DNA of 64,000 bases from Eledone cirrhosa (GCA_964016885.1 OZ024744.1:67591551-67655550); one strand, 5' to 3'; counted from the stretch's first letter, positions 9,290-19,731 are shown. Notes: generated by a model from the sequence alone, not told the origin. A program made the numbers and translations.

Positions 9290-9750
9290 GTTATAATAAT
9301 GAAAATTATTGTGTACAGTGCTCAGGTGCACTACAACTCATCAAAGATGCATGTATAGTCTATAGAATAATGTACAAATGTCAGGAAAGTGAACAGTGTG
9401 TGAATCATTATACACACATACGCACACAGATAGTGTTGGCAAATTTTGGGAAGCATGGAAGTTTCAAAGGTGGCAGTGTCATGGCAGCTAACAACTGATG
9501 AAGGTAGTTTGTTCCATGCTTCAGCAACTCTGAGCATGAAAAAATGTTTCCGAAAGTCATGGAAGCTGTGCTGTTTTCTGATTTTGTAAACGGGACACAT
9601 GGAATTCAAAAAGGCACTCAGGGTTGTTGTTGGCAATATGGTCAATAATTTTGTGGGTGTTTACCAAGTCAGTTACCAGAGGTCAGAGCTTCAATATATC
9701 CATACCCAGTGAAGCAAGGTGTTCCAAGGTTTATTTATCTGGGAGTCAGT
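9290..9750 (-). pseudogene. CR1-like LINE 3' end, minus strand
   Basis: The minus-strand frame 9645-9331 includes YKIRKQHSFHDFRKHFFMLRVAEAWNKLPSSVVSC, colinear with the C-terminus of the element at 33020-34184, and runs into the same 3' UTR and (ATT) tail at 9292-9300. It is 5'-truncated near 9750, with weak homology beyond 9645. Confidence 0.8.
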
Positions 9751-9804
9751 AAAATGTAAACAAACTAATCAACCAACAAGTCGACAATAAAAAAAAATGG
9801 TACC

Positions 9805-10500
9805 AGATATTACAACAAATGCAGAAACAACTACAACCACTATACCACCCACCAGCAGAAGATATAACAAAAGACACTATGACGCCTACCCCATCACCAT
9901 AGCCACTGCCACTCCCACCATGACCAACATCATCATCACCATCATCGCCACCACCATTAATACTACCAACACCCAACCCATCATCATCACCTCCACTACC
10001 AACACCACTACCAACACCACCAACAACAACATCATCATCATCACCATCACTCCTAACACCACCACCACCACCACCACTACCAATACCACTGCCAACATCA
10101 CCAACACCACTACCACCACCACCACCACCACCACCAACATCATCATCACCACCACTGCTGCTACCACTACCAATACCACCGACACCAACCCATCACCACC
10201 AACACCACTACCAACACCACTACTACCACTACCGACAACATCATCATCACCACCACTGCCGCCACCATCACCAATACCACCAACGCCAACCCATCACCAA
10301 CACCACAACCACCAACCCATCACCAACACCACAACCACCATCACCAACACCTCCACCATTACCACTAGAATCAACAGCAACACCACTAACAGCACCACTA
10401 CCAACATCACCACCAACATCACCTTTACCAACAACCCCCCTCTACGACCAACACACCTAACACCAACATCAACACCACCACCACCACCACCACCTCAGGT
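9805..10500. repeat. (ACC)n/(ATC)n trinucleotide array
   Basis: About 700 bp of interrupted ACC, ATC, ACT and AAC units. The 254-codon T/N/I/P-rich frame and the opposite V/M-rich frame are artefacts. Confidence 0.95.
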
Positions 10501-10708
10501 ATTTCTGACTGACCTGACTGAGAGGTATTGCCTGGACTTCCCTAATACACTGTGGACTTGACCAAACTCAAACAGGTTACCCAGATCATATTTAGACAGA
10601 GCAGAGTATTCCTTGTGTTAATCCATAGAGATTGTTTAACCCTTTAGCATTTACATTACTCTATATATACTTTTATATTTTCACAGTAAAGTCTTTACCT
10701 CATATAAT

Positions 10709-11261
10709 TATCATCATCATCATCATCACCATTTTACGTCCATTTTCCCATGCTAGCATGGGTTAGACGAGTTGTCCTGTTGTGGGCAATGCCAGGTTGT
10801 CTTGCTCATATGGGAAGTGATTTTGGCTTGATTTCTACTACTGGATGCCCTTCCTCATTTACAGTGATTACTGGGTGCATTCTTACCGTGTCACCTACAC
10901 GACCACTTTACAGTGCTGGCTGGGTGCTTTTTTTGTCGTGACACCTCCGCAACCCCTTTGCAGTGGGTGTGGGTGGGAGAGTATTGTCTATATGCTTCAG
11001 CTTCGGCTTGTACCCATGGGAACTTGGGTCTTCTGTATTACTGCGTAATGCCAGAGGTCTCGGTCCTGGGTCATCGCCTTTGAGAGGTGCAATTGGGCAA
11101 GGTTAGCTTTTATCACCTCATCCCAGGTCTTTTTAGGTCTCCCCACTCCAAGGCCTTATTATGCAGCTGTCATCCTTTATATGCATCACATATCCATACC
11201 AATGCAATCTCCTCTCCTGCACACAGCATTTGATTCCTCTTATGCCTAGTTTCTCTCTCAA
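10709..11261 (-). mobile_element. RTE-like LINE 3' end, minus strand, head to head with the next copy
   Basis: The minus strand encodes LREKLGIRGIKCCVQERR followed by LHWYGYVMHIKDDSC and a decayed KTWDEV region. A 3' UTR with the CAGTGGTCGT-type modules and GGAAGGGCATCCAG follows, then a GAT tail at 10711-10729 (ATC on the plus strand). The copy is 5'-truncated exactly where the plus-strand RTE LINE begins. Either one copy inserted next to the other, or a rearrangement joined them. Confidence 0.8.
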
Positions 11262-14200
11262 AGGAGGTCGATGTTTGTTGTATTCAAGAGACCAGGTGGA
11301 GGGGTGGGTCTGCTAGATTCATTGTGGGTAAAAAACGATGCTATAAGCTTTTCTGGGTGGGAAATGACAATGGGCTGGGTGGAGTAGGAATCATGGTAGC
11401 AGAAAAGTGGGCAGATAAGATAATAGACGTAAATAGAGTGAACGACAGAATAATTAAAATAAGACTTGTCCTCAATAGAACTACGGTGACAGTAATATCT
11501 GCGTACGCACCCCAATCCGGACTGCCCGGCACTATAAAAGACAGATTCTATGAGACACTGATGCTCACTACCTCCCAAATAACTGACAGTGACTATATAA
11601 TTATTGCAGGCGACCTAAATGGTCATGTTGGACAACATTGTGATGGCTACGACGAAATCCATGGAGGCTATGGGTTTGGTACTAGAAATGAGGAAGGCTC
11701 CAGAATCCTGGAATTCTGTGACGCAAATAACCTAACTATCTGTAACACTAACTTCAAAAAACGTGACAATCACCTGATCACCTATAGATCGGGGGAACAC
11801 ACAAGCCAGGTAGATTATATCCTTACCAAAAGACGTGACAGAGTGTCTGTTGTAAACACTAAATCCCTCCCCTATGAAGAATGCACCTCCCAACATCGAC
11901 TGATAATTAGCGACCTAATAGTCAGGACGAGACGTACTAGACAACAGAAGAGGACTATCCTCAGGAGAAAAATATGGAAGCTAAAGGACCCTACAGCCAG
12001 AAATAAATTCAAAAGTATACTACTTGATGCTTTCGACAGTAAGGAAGAGCAATTAGAGTCGTACAATATAGAGGAGCAGTGGGAATTCCTGAAAGCAAAC
12101 CTGCTGATGGCGGCAGACGAAGTCTGTGGCTGGAGCAGGCCTGTAGGCAGGAGGAGAGTAACATGGTGGTGGAACAGTAAGGTGGAGGGGTCAATTAAGG
12201 CCAAAAAGCAGGCTTGGAAAGTATGGCGGGATGGGGGAAGCAGAGAAGACTATCAAGTGGCCAGGAGGGAAGCTAGGAGACAAGTGTACTTCGCAAGAAG
12301 GGAAGCAGAGGAAAGAAAGTTCAAGCATGTTCTACAACGCGAGGACCAAAAACGTGAGGTCTTCAGGATTGCTAGGCAATGTGTCAAGGAAAACCGTGAT
12401 ATTGTCGGGGAGAAGTGTGTACTTAATGATGACGGTGTACTTGCCATCACCGACGCTGATAAGAAGGTAGCTTGGAAGTGTCACTATGAAAGGCTACTAA
12501 ATGAGGAGAATAAATGGGAGAAAGACAGTCTCCCCCACATCGACCCAATAGAGGGACCAGCAGTGTTAGTCGAGGGTAGTATAATAAGTAAGGCAATCAA
12601 AGATATGAAGACGGGTAGGCGGCTGGGCCTTCGGAAATAGTTGCCGAGATGCTGAAGGCATCTGGTACGGTGGGACACACCATGGTCACCCGGATAGTTA
12701 ACCAAGTCGTACAGAATGGGGTTGTTCCGAAGGACTGGCGTAGCAGCATCATCGTTAACTGTTATAAGGGTAAAGGAGATGCCCTAGATAGGAGTAACTA
12801 TAGAGGCATTAAATTAATCGACCAGGTCATGAAGGTCACGGAAAAAGTAATAGCGCAACTAATCAGAGAAAGAATTGATCTAGATGAAATGCATTCGGGT
12901 TTGTGTCAGGCAAAAGTACCACAGACGCTCTTTTCATTGTACGACAACTATAGGAGAAGTACCTAGCTAAAAGTAAACCCCTATACTTAGCTTTTGTCGA
13001 CTTGGAGAAAGCCTTCGACAGAGTCCCCCGTTCCATTATCTGGTGGGCTCTTAGAAAACTAGGTATTGACGAATGGCTTGTGAGAGCTATACAAGCCATG
13101 TATAAAGAAACAGTCAGCAAGGTTAGAATTAACAACGAATATAGTGAAGAGTTTAGCGTAAAAGTTGGCGTCCATCAGGGCTCTGTTCTCAGCCCCCTAC
13201 TATTTATTATTGCCCTTCAGGCTATAACAGAGGAGTTCAAGACCGGTTGCCCATGGGAACTCCTATACGCAGATGACCTAACACTCATAGCTGAATCAAT
13301 GGCCGAGCTAGAGAAGAAATTCCAAACATGGAAGCATGGCCTAGAATCAAAAGGCCTTAAAATTAACCTGGCTAAGACTAAAGTTCTAGTTTGTAAGAAA
13401 GAAAATAAGGTGGCGGTCCCTTCCGGGAAGTGGCCATGCTCAGTGTGTAGGAAAGGCGTAGGTAGAAACTCCATTTTGTGTCCCAAATGCAAAGTATGGG
13501 TGCATAAAAGATGTAGTGGGATCACAGGTAAGCTAACTAAGAACATAGATTTTACCTGTGGCCGGTGCTCTGGTGCAATAAGTAGCAGCAAGTGCCCACA
13601 AAAGACTAGCTCTTTCAACTGCGCAGAAGGTTCTATAGAAATAGTGGACAGCTTCCGTTACCTGGGTGACAAAATCAGCAGTGGGGGAGGGTGCTCTGAA
13701 AGTACAGTAGCTAGAGTCAGAACTGGATGGAAAAAGTTCAGAGAGCTTATATCACTATTAGCCGCTAAAGGGTTCTCCCTAAAAATGAAAGGCAGGTTGT
13801 ATGATGCCTGCATACGAACAGCAATGTTGCATGGCAGTGAGACCTGGGCATTGTGTGCGAGGATATACGCAGACTAGAGAGAAACGAAGCTTGCATGCTC
13901 TGCTGGATGTGTAATAGTAATATACGTGAACGGCAAAGCATAAACGAACTAAGGAAAAAATTAGAAATAAGAGGGATCAGATGTTGTTTACTCGAGAGAA
14001 GGCTACGTTGGTATGGTCACGTGATGCGCATGAAAGACGATAGCTGTATAACAAATGCAGGGCAATAAAATTAGACGGTAGCCACGGAGTAGGCAGACCC
14101 GGAAAGACCTGGGACGAGCTGATAAATTCCGACCTCACACACTTACACCTCACCAAGACAATGTCACTGGACCGAGACATTTGGCGGTACTCAGTAATAG

Positions 14201-14614
14201 AGAAGACCCGCCTTACCTAAATACAAAGTAAAACCTACTACAGTCAGTAGGCATCTCTAACAAAATACACCCCCGTCCCACCACCCCCACCCTATCCACA
14301 CCGCCCCTTTCAATGTAAAGTTATGTTGGTGCCACAACATCCAGGCCGAAACAAATAAGATCGTGTAGGTGTCACGACAAAAAAACACACAGTTCACGCT
14401 GTAATGTGGCCGTGTAGGCAACACGGTAAAAACCTCCCAGCCCCACACTGTAAATGTGGTTGGTGTTAGGAAGGGCATCCAGCTGTAGAAAACCCGCCAG
14501 ATAGTCCTATGTGAGCAAGATAATCACTCTTGCCTCAAGTGGGAAAACCCCCGTCCAAACCCATGCAAGCGTGGAACACGGACATTAAACGTTGATGATG
14601 ATGATGATGATGAT
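11262..14614 (+). mobile_element. RTE-like LINE, nearly full ORF, 3' UTR and (GAT)n tail
   Basis: The longest RTE-type copy in the window: endonuclease and RT coding region 11267-14220, 3' UTR 14221-14590 and GAT tail to 14614. The 3' UTR contains the repeated module TGTAGGTGTCACGAC.../CACTGTAAATGTGGTTGG, GTTAGGAAGGGCATCCAG and CATGCAAGCGTGGAACACGG. The SINE at 15509-15950 carries the same order of motifs. Its 5' end is truncated inside the endonuclease (the first block readable is VDVCCIQETRW). Other copies: 5240, 20775, 25150, 42035 (plus) and 10709, 22085, 26334 (minus). Confidence 0.9.
11267..14220 (+). pseudogene. RTE-like LINE ORF: AP endonuclease + RT + PHD-like finger
   Basis: Domain order on the plus strand: APE-type endonuclease (IQETRW, SAYAPQ, GDLNGHVG, SQVDYIL, SQHRLIISDL), a linker, then RT with FVDLEKAFDRVP, VHQGSVLSPLLF and catalytic LLYADDL at about 13265. 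Next come a PHD-like finger (CSVCRKGVG...CPKCKVWVHKRCSG...CGRC, about 13437-13567), FRYLGDKI, and the C-terminal LHGSETWALC and RRLRWYGHVMRMKDD blocks to a stop at 14218. The APE-RT layout and block sequences are those of the RTE group; I infer the clade from motifs, not from a tree. The frame is broken near 12620 (after IKDMKTG), near 12890-12965 (RT fingers), near 13857 (LCAEDIRR region) and near 14050. The reading is otherwise continuous in shifted frames. The copy cannot make a working protein. Confidence 0.88.
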
Positions 14615-14654
14615 TTGCCATTCACGTTTATTACTATATCACATAATATTGAAT

Positions 14655-14737
14655 CTATATGGACTGGCACAATTGATAGAGTGTTAGACACCATGCTTTG
14701 CAGCATAGAGTTATCGCCTTTTACCTTCTGAATGAAA
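14655..14737 (+). repeat. SINE head fragment (GGCAGTATCGG family)
   Basis: GGACTGGCACAATTGATAGAG...CCATGCTTTGCAGCATAGAGTTA corresponds to the first half of the SINE. It stops before the B box. Confidence 0.65.
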
Positions 14738-14804
14738 TATCAATATAATATTGAAATGTGTGAATAAATATAATGATGTTATATTGATACTTTGGTCTTG
14801 CTCC

Positions 14805-14985
14805 TTCGGCAGTATCGGTAGAGAGTCGGACATGCTTTCCAGCATAGTTACGTCCCTTTATGATCTGAGTTCAAATCCCGCCGAGGTTAACTTTGCCTTT
14901 CATCCTTACGAGGTTGATAAAATAAAGTACCAGTAATGTACTGGGTAATTGCTGGTCTTGTGCCAAAAATAGAAACAATTATTAT
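14805..14985 (+). repeat. tRNA-derived SINE (GGCAGTATCGG family)
   Basis: CGGCAGTATCGGTAGAGAG, B box GAGTTCAAATCCCGCCGAGG, body and the GTGCCAAAAATAGAAACAATTATT end are all present. Full-length or nearly so. Confidence 0.9.
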
Positions 14986-14989
14986 TATT

Positions 14990-15160
14990 TACCTTTCATC
15001 GAACGCATGCTTTGCAGCATAGAGTTACGGCTCTTTATGTTCTGAGTTCAAATCCTGCCAAGGTTAACTTAGCTTTTCATTCTTACTGTAAAATAAAGTA
15101 CCAGTAATGTACTGGAATAATTGCTGGCCTTGTGCCAAAATTAGAAACAATTATTTATTT
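14990..15160 (+). repeat. SINE copy, 5'-truncated, tandem to the previous one
   Basis: Begins inside the head (CATGCTTTGCAGCATAGAG), then B box GAGTTCAAATCCTGCC, body and GTGCCAAAATTAGAAACAATTATT. It abuts the preceding SINE tail in the same orientation. Confidence 0.85.
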
Positions 15161-15162
15161 TG

Positions 15163-15262
15163 AGAACAATACCTTAACATAAGTATGAGCAACCAGTTAC
15201 AGCCAGTTTGAACAGAAAGATTCTGGCTGGATACAGCTGGCTTAAATGCTAAAGCGTTAAGT
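15163..15262. repeat. Unclassified repeat, copy A
   Basis: TTATTTTGAGAACAATACC...TTAAATGCTAAA recurs at 16568-16688 with similar length and several substitutions. No family assigned. Confidence 0.65.
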
Positions 15263-15508
15263 TGTCCATAGTTTCAAGTATTTGCCTACTCAGATCATGA
15301 TATACACCAGAGGTTCTCAAACTCCCCGCCCCTGAGGGTCACATAATACCCTCAGCGCTCTCAACCCTATTTTCAGAGAGACCTGTCTACATGCAAATTG
15401 TAAATAATATATAATAGATAAAATCGTTAAGTTATATATAATAAATAACATAATATACACTATGTATAAATAAATATTATATATTTTTTATTTTACTATC
15501 TTTATATA

Positions 15509-15950
15509 GGCGCATGGCTTAGTGGTTAGAGCATTGGGCTTGCAATCGAAAGGTTGTGAGTTCAATTCTCGGACCGGGTGATGTGTTGTTTCCTTGAGCA
15601 AGACACTTTATTTCACATTGCTCCAATTTACTCAGCTGTAGAAATGAGATGATAGGGACTGGAGTCCCTATCATTCCACTGCAAAGTGGTCGTGGGGGTG
15701 CCACGGCAAAAAAGCACCCAGCACTCACTGGAAAGTGGACGTGTAGGCGCCACAGCAAAAAGCACCCAGCACTCACTGTAAATAAGGTTGGTGTTAGGAA
15801 GGGCATCCAGCTGTAGAAATCAAGCCAGAATCAGTTCCCATATGAGCAAGACAAGGTCAGCCAACTGGATACTGTCCACAACAGGACAACCCGTCTAACC
15901 CATGCTAGCATGGAAGAATGGACGTAAAACGGTGATGATGATGATGATGA
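15509..15950 (+). repeat. tRNA-derived SINE with RTE-type 3' tail, full length
   Basis: Head: ATGGCTTAGTGGTTAGAGCA (A box, from 15514) and GAGTTCAATTCTC (B box, from 15558). Body: TTGAGCAAGACACTTTATTT, CTCAGCTGTAGAAATGAG, and a TAGGGACTGGAGTCCCTA hairpin. Then two GTAGGCGCCACAGC..CACCCAGC modules, GTTAGGAAGGGCATCCAGC, CATGCTAGCATGGAAG and GACGTAAAACGG with a GAT tail ending at 15950. Everything from the modules onward matches the 3' UTR of the RTE-like LINE ending at 14614. Confidence 0.92.
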
Positions 15951-15954
15951 TATA

Positions 15955-16102
15955 CAATATTTTGAGACCAAGGTTGACATATCTTGATGCCCTAAAGACA
16001 GATACAGATATCTTGGAGATGCATGACATGGTGGCAATGATGAAGGACAAAGACTGCTGGAGAGAACTCGTCCATCAATCTCGGCAATTTTATCCACCCT
16101 AG
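15955..16102 (+). pseudogene. LINE C-terminal coding scrap inside the hAT element
   Basis: The frame reads RPRLTYLDALKTDTDIL and MVAMMKDKDCWRELV. This resembles the RP.LTYIDTLKKDTG...L..MM.DR..W.. end of non-LTR retrotransposon ORFs. It lies directly after the nested SINE and before the hAT right end. It may have been captured by the hAT element or inserted before the SINE. Confidence 0.5.
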
Positions 16103-16384
16103 ATATATCCTATGAATCATTTGGTATTTAATATACTGTTATATCATCTCTACTATCACCACCACCCTCAGTGCCCCTTTAGACTCCAGCGGCCCCCTGG
16201 ACCTCTCAACGCCCCTGGGGGGGGGGGGGGGGGGACATCACCCACTTTGAGAACCTCTGACATAGACAGTCAAATTAAACAAGACTAAAAAAATGAGTAT
16301 CAGAAACTACCGAATGCATCTTTCCCGGCATAGAAAGATTTTAAGTACTGGATTAATGAATTAGTTAAGCAGGAATTGACAAGC

Positions 16385-16545
16385 ATAATACTCAATAACT
16401 GGTTCTACTTTGGGCACAAGCCCAGCAATTTGAAAGGAAGGAAAAAGTCGATTAAATCTACCCCAGTACATTACTGGTCCTTTATTTTATCGACCCCCGT
16501 AAGGATGAAAGGCAAAGTTAACCTCGGTGGAATTTGAACTTTATA
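16385..16545 (-). repeat. SINE (GGCAGTATCGG family), minus orientation, head missing
   Basis: Reverse complement of the SINE tail (GGCACAAGCCCAGCAATTT), the TTTATTTTATCGACCCCCGTAAGG body and AACCTCGGTGGAATTTGAAC B box, where it ends. Confidence 0.85.
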
Positions 16546-16567
16546 TTTACTATGAGATGTTGATGTT

Positions 16568-16688
16568 ATTTATTTTGAGAACAATACCTTAACATAAGTA
16601 TGAGCAGCAGCCAGTTATGGCCAGTTTGAACAGAAAGAGGTGAGTGAATTATAACCTGATATGGCAAGATTAAATGCTAAATTGTTAT
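16568..16688. repeat. Unclassified repeat, copy B
   Basis: Second copy of the unit at 15163-15262. Confidence 0.65.
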
Positions 16689-17040
16689 TCATATAGACTA
16701 AAACAGGAATTTATAAAAGATGAAAATGAAGATGTTTTACAGACAAAATAAACACTATAAAAGCATAGAGTAATTGGTTAAAATTAGTATCAGTAAATGT
16801 AAAATGGTATTCTCAATTAAAAACAAGAAAAATAAAATAAAATAAAATAAATGATTAAATTCTGAAAGGGGACTAACAATACAAGACACACATCGGCAAC
16901 ATAATCTTAGAGGATTTAAGATCTGAGGAATTCAAACCAGATTAGCACTGAAAAATGATGTACTAGTAACATTAATTCCACCCTTGTGAATAAAATGATG
17001 TGCTTGAATTTGTTCTATAAAGTCAGGTTAAATAGATTTG
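16689..17040. other. No recognisable feature
   Basis: A-rich unique-looking sequence with a short (AATAA)n run near 16835. Confidence 0.4.
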
Positions 17041-17046
17041 AAATTC

Positions 17047-17118
17047 TTCTTCTTCTTCTTCTTCTTCTTCTTCTTCTTCTTCTTCTTCTTCTTCTTCTTC
17101 TTCTTCTTCTTCTTCTTC
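17047..17118. repeat. (CTT)n tract, tail of a minus-strand LINE
   Basis: On the minus strand this is a (GAA)n tail directly after the decayed C-terminus of the LINE at 17119-18225. Confidence 0.85.
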
Positions 17119-18225
17119 CTGATAGAGTTATTGGAGCATATTCCTCAAACACTCCATCTAGTGGGTCTTGTCAGAAGCTAGATCCCCAAGCGAGATCAGC
17201 CAAGCCATGGATGTTATCCAACCATCTTGCTCAGGGTGTACTCCTTAGTCTCCTGCTGGTTGGTTTTTGCCTGTAAAATCTGTTCAGTGATTCTTTCATG
17301 AGACATTCTAACCACATGTTCATAGTATCGCAGCTGAGATCTCTCAATTCAGAGAAAGTAGTGACTCTACCTGGAGTGACTCTCTGATCTCTGAGTTATA
17401 CCCTCTATCAAGTATCATTACTCCAAAAACTCTTCAGAGGAACCCCATTTCGGCCACTTGTGTTAGCAGATGTATTCTTTTGGTCATTACCTAAAATTCA
17501 TGACCATAGGTAAGGATTGGCACAGATACTGAAAATTGAAAATATTGAGTTTGGCTTTTACACCTACCTCCCTTCCTCTGATTACCAAATGCTGCACCAG
17601 CTCCTGCAGTTCTTGCACTTAATCCAGCCTCCTTCCTTCCATCACTTATGAACACAGCCCCGAGATACTTGAATTTCTCCACCTGCTTCAGTGGAACCCC
17701 ATTCACATGTAGAGTGCAGTGCACAGGCTTCCTTGAGAGGACGAGTGTCTCAGTTTTCACAGCACTGATCTTCATTCCAACCATGCAGCACTCAGCATCA
17801 AACCTATCAGGTGCAAGTCGGAGATCACCTTCTGTCGAGTTAAGTAACACCATGCCATCTGCGAATTCCAGTCGACTGATTTTATACTTGCCTGTCGTAA
17901 TACCACTTCCAACCCGGCTGCACATGTCAATCCTGATCTTGAAAATAATGAACAAGAGAGGTGATAGTATGCACTCTTGGTGGAGTCTGACTCCCACATT
18001 GAATGGTTTTGGTTTAGCATCCTTTATCCGAAAACAAATACTCTGGTATTCGTATACAGACATCAGGGCAGCAAAAAGCTGACCATTGATCCCATACTCC
18101 TGCACAACCTTCCACTGTAGGTCCCGAGGAATGTGCTCATATGCCTTTTTGAGGTCTACAAAACAAGAATTCTCAAAGACCTGCTGCAGTATGTGTCTGG
18201 GACGAAAACCGCACTGTCATCAGCT
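17119..18225 (-). pseudogene. Second LINE lineage: RT fragment with (GAA)n tail
   Basis: Minus strand. From about 18222 the frame reads QCGFRPRHILQQVF, CFVDLKKAYEHIPRDLQWKVVQEYG, then RLHQECILSPLLFII, LEFADGMVLL (the A-D-D catalytic motif with its last Asp replaced by Gly), VEKFKYLGAVF and PILTYGHEF (about 17491). Beyond this, decayed pieces of the usual C-terminus follow (RIHLLTQVAEMGF, IRESLQVESLL, then KNQPAGD and DGWITSMAWLI). The fingers/palm blocks place it among non-LTR retrotransposons distinct from the RTE-like family at 11262. Truncated at the 5' end before the RT; no endonuclease is visible. Dead copy: a catalytic Asp is lost and stops occur near the end. Confidence 0.8.
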
Positions 18226-18324
18226 ATCTTAAATAATTGATTGTAGAGGAAAGCTAATGCATAAAGATACTCGCAGTAATTTTTTTCTCAAATATTTTAT
18301 CTTGTATGTTGATATAAGAGCTAA

Positions 18325-18445
18325 CACTCATCAACATCATCATCATCATCATCATCATCATCATATCATTTATCATCTATTTTTCCACATTTGCATTGGA
18401 ATTAGGATTTTCTTCAGATGTTATTATGGTGTTCCTTTAAATTTG
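18325..18445 (-). repeat. SINE/RTE 3'-end fragment, minus orientation
   Basis: ATC repeat followed by a decayed CCACATTTGCATTGG-type end and GGTGTTCCTTT. It faces the plus-oriented fragment that follows. Confidence 0.45.
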
Positions 18446-18447
18446 TC

Positions 18448-18840
18448 TTAAGAAAAATGCACCCAGTAAACTTTATTTAAATGCACTCAGTTCACTCTGT
18501 AAGATGGTAGTGCTGATGCTGCAATAAAATGCACCCAGTATACTTTGTAAAATGTTAGTACTGACTTCACAATAAATTTCACCCAATGAACTCTACTTAA
18601 ATGCACCCAGTACTCTCTGTAAAGTGGTAGTGCTGGTGCCACAATTAAATGCACCCAGTATTCCCTGTAAAGTGTTAGTACTGTCTCCACAATAAAAAGC
18701 ATCAAGTACATTCAGTAAAGTAATTAGTGTTAGGAAAGGCATCCAGCCAAAGAAAAAATACCAAAATATAAAACATAAGCAAGGTGAAGTTTCCTGACCC
18801 ATCTAGTCTCGAATCATGTAAAATGTTGATAACAATAATG
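18448..18840 (+). repeat. Expanded SINE core: about seven tandem modules
   Basis: The module AAATGCACCCAGTA..CTCTGTAAAGTGGTAGTGCTGGTGCCACAAT, about 50 bp, is repeated about seven times (two units cut short) between 18448 and 18715. It ends in GTGTTAGGAAAGGCATCCAGCC and a degenerate end. Ordinary copies carry only two or three modules. Confidence 0.75.
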
Positions 18841-19011
18841 AAATGCAAACAAAATAAAATATAAATGAAATAATAATTAGGATTAATATTTCTTAATTAT
18901 GTAGCTAAACATATTCTGGAAAAATTTATATGTTTTGCAGAATGTATGAAACAAAATATTGTAGAAAAAAGCCAATGTTCAGAAGTATGGTTTAACCCTT
19001 TAGTTACTAAC

Positions 19012-19282
19012 CCAGCCAAATCTAGCTTTGGTTCTATGAAATAAAACCACCCATTTTAAAGGTTTCCAATTTAAAATAAAATTTCCAATTTAAATTAAAA
19101 TCTTCCAGAATAAATTTATATAAGAACCTTACATTAAGTTACTATCTTTAGTTGCCAAACCCAACCAAATCTGGCTTTGGTTCTATGAAATACAATGATT
19201 CAATTTAAAAGTTTCCAATTTAAATTAAAATCTTCAAGATAATTTTATATAAGAACCTTACATTAAGTTATTATCTTACTAA
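19012..19282. repeat. Tandem duplication of about 130 bp
   Basis: AATCTAGCTTTGGTTCTATG...CCTTACATTAAGTTACTATC is repeated once immediately downstream (second copy from about 19151) with a few substitutions and small indels. Confidence 0.8.
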
Positions 19283-19637
19283 TGAAATAATTAATCATTT
19301 TAGAAAAATCTCTTGAAATTCTTCATTAATTTATTAAAACAGTGTAGTGTATTTCATTAGAAATATGGCCAGGAAAGGGCTAGAGCAGAAGTTTTAAACT
19401 CAATGACTCAAAAGGGCGATTGCATACTGTGTTAGAAGATTAGTGAGCCAAAAGTAATGGGCATACAAAATGTGGAGTGAAATTTTGGATGCACCAAATC
19501 TACAGGAGCATACATGATTTTAAAAAGAAATTTTTAGGAAAACAAAGTTGGTCTCACTTGGGGATCCAGTCAGATCATTTTGGAACCTGTTGCTTCTGAT
19601 AGACACTTGTGGAATGCCTGTCTGAGGACTCTGCTCC
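19283..19637. other. No recognisable feature
   Basis: Contains AGCAGAAGTTTTAAACTCAATG near 19386, weakly like one hAT end, with no partner found. Confidence 0.35.
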
Positions 19638-19731
19638 CAAGAAGAAGAAGAAGAAGAAGAAGAAGAAGAAGAAGAAGAAGAAGAAGAAGAAGAAGAAGAA
19701 GAAGAAGAAGAAGAAGAAGAAGAAGAAGAAG

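Larger units (their letters stand above)
15308..16259. mobile_element. hAT-like non-autonomous element carrying a nested SINE
   Basis: Ends CAGAGGTTCTCAAACTC and its inverted partner (CACTTTGAGAACCTCTG) are 952 bp apart. Flanking octamers ATATACAC (15300-15307) and ACATAGAC (16260-16267) match at 6 of 8 positions, consistent with an aged hAT target duplication. A complete SINE (15509-15950) sits inside, so the original element was about 0.5 kb. A GGGG homopolymer of about 18 bases lies near the right end (about 16217-16234). Confidence 0.8.

Noticed and set aside
15509..15580. Functional tRNA gene
   Set aside because: A and B boxes are present, but the sequence continues directly into the SINE body and I cannot draw a good acceptor stem.
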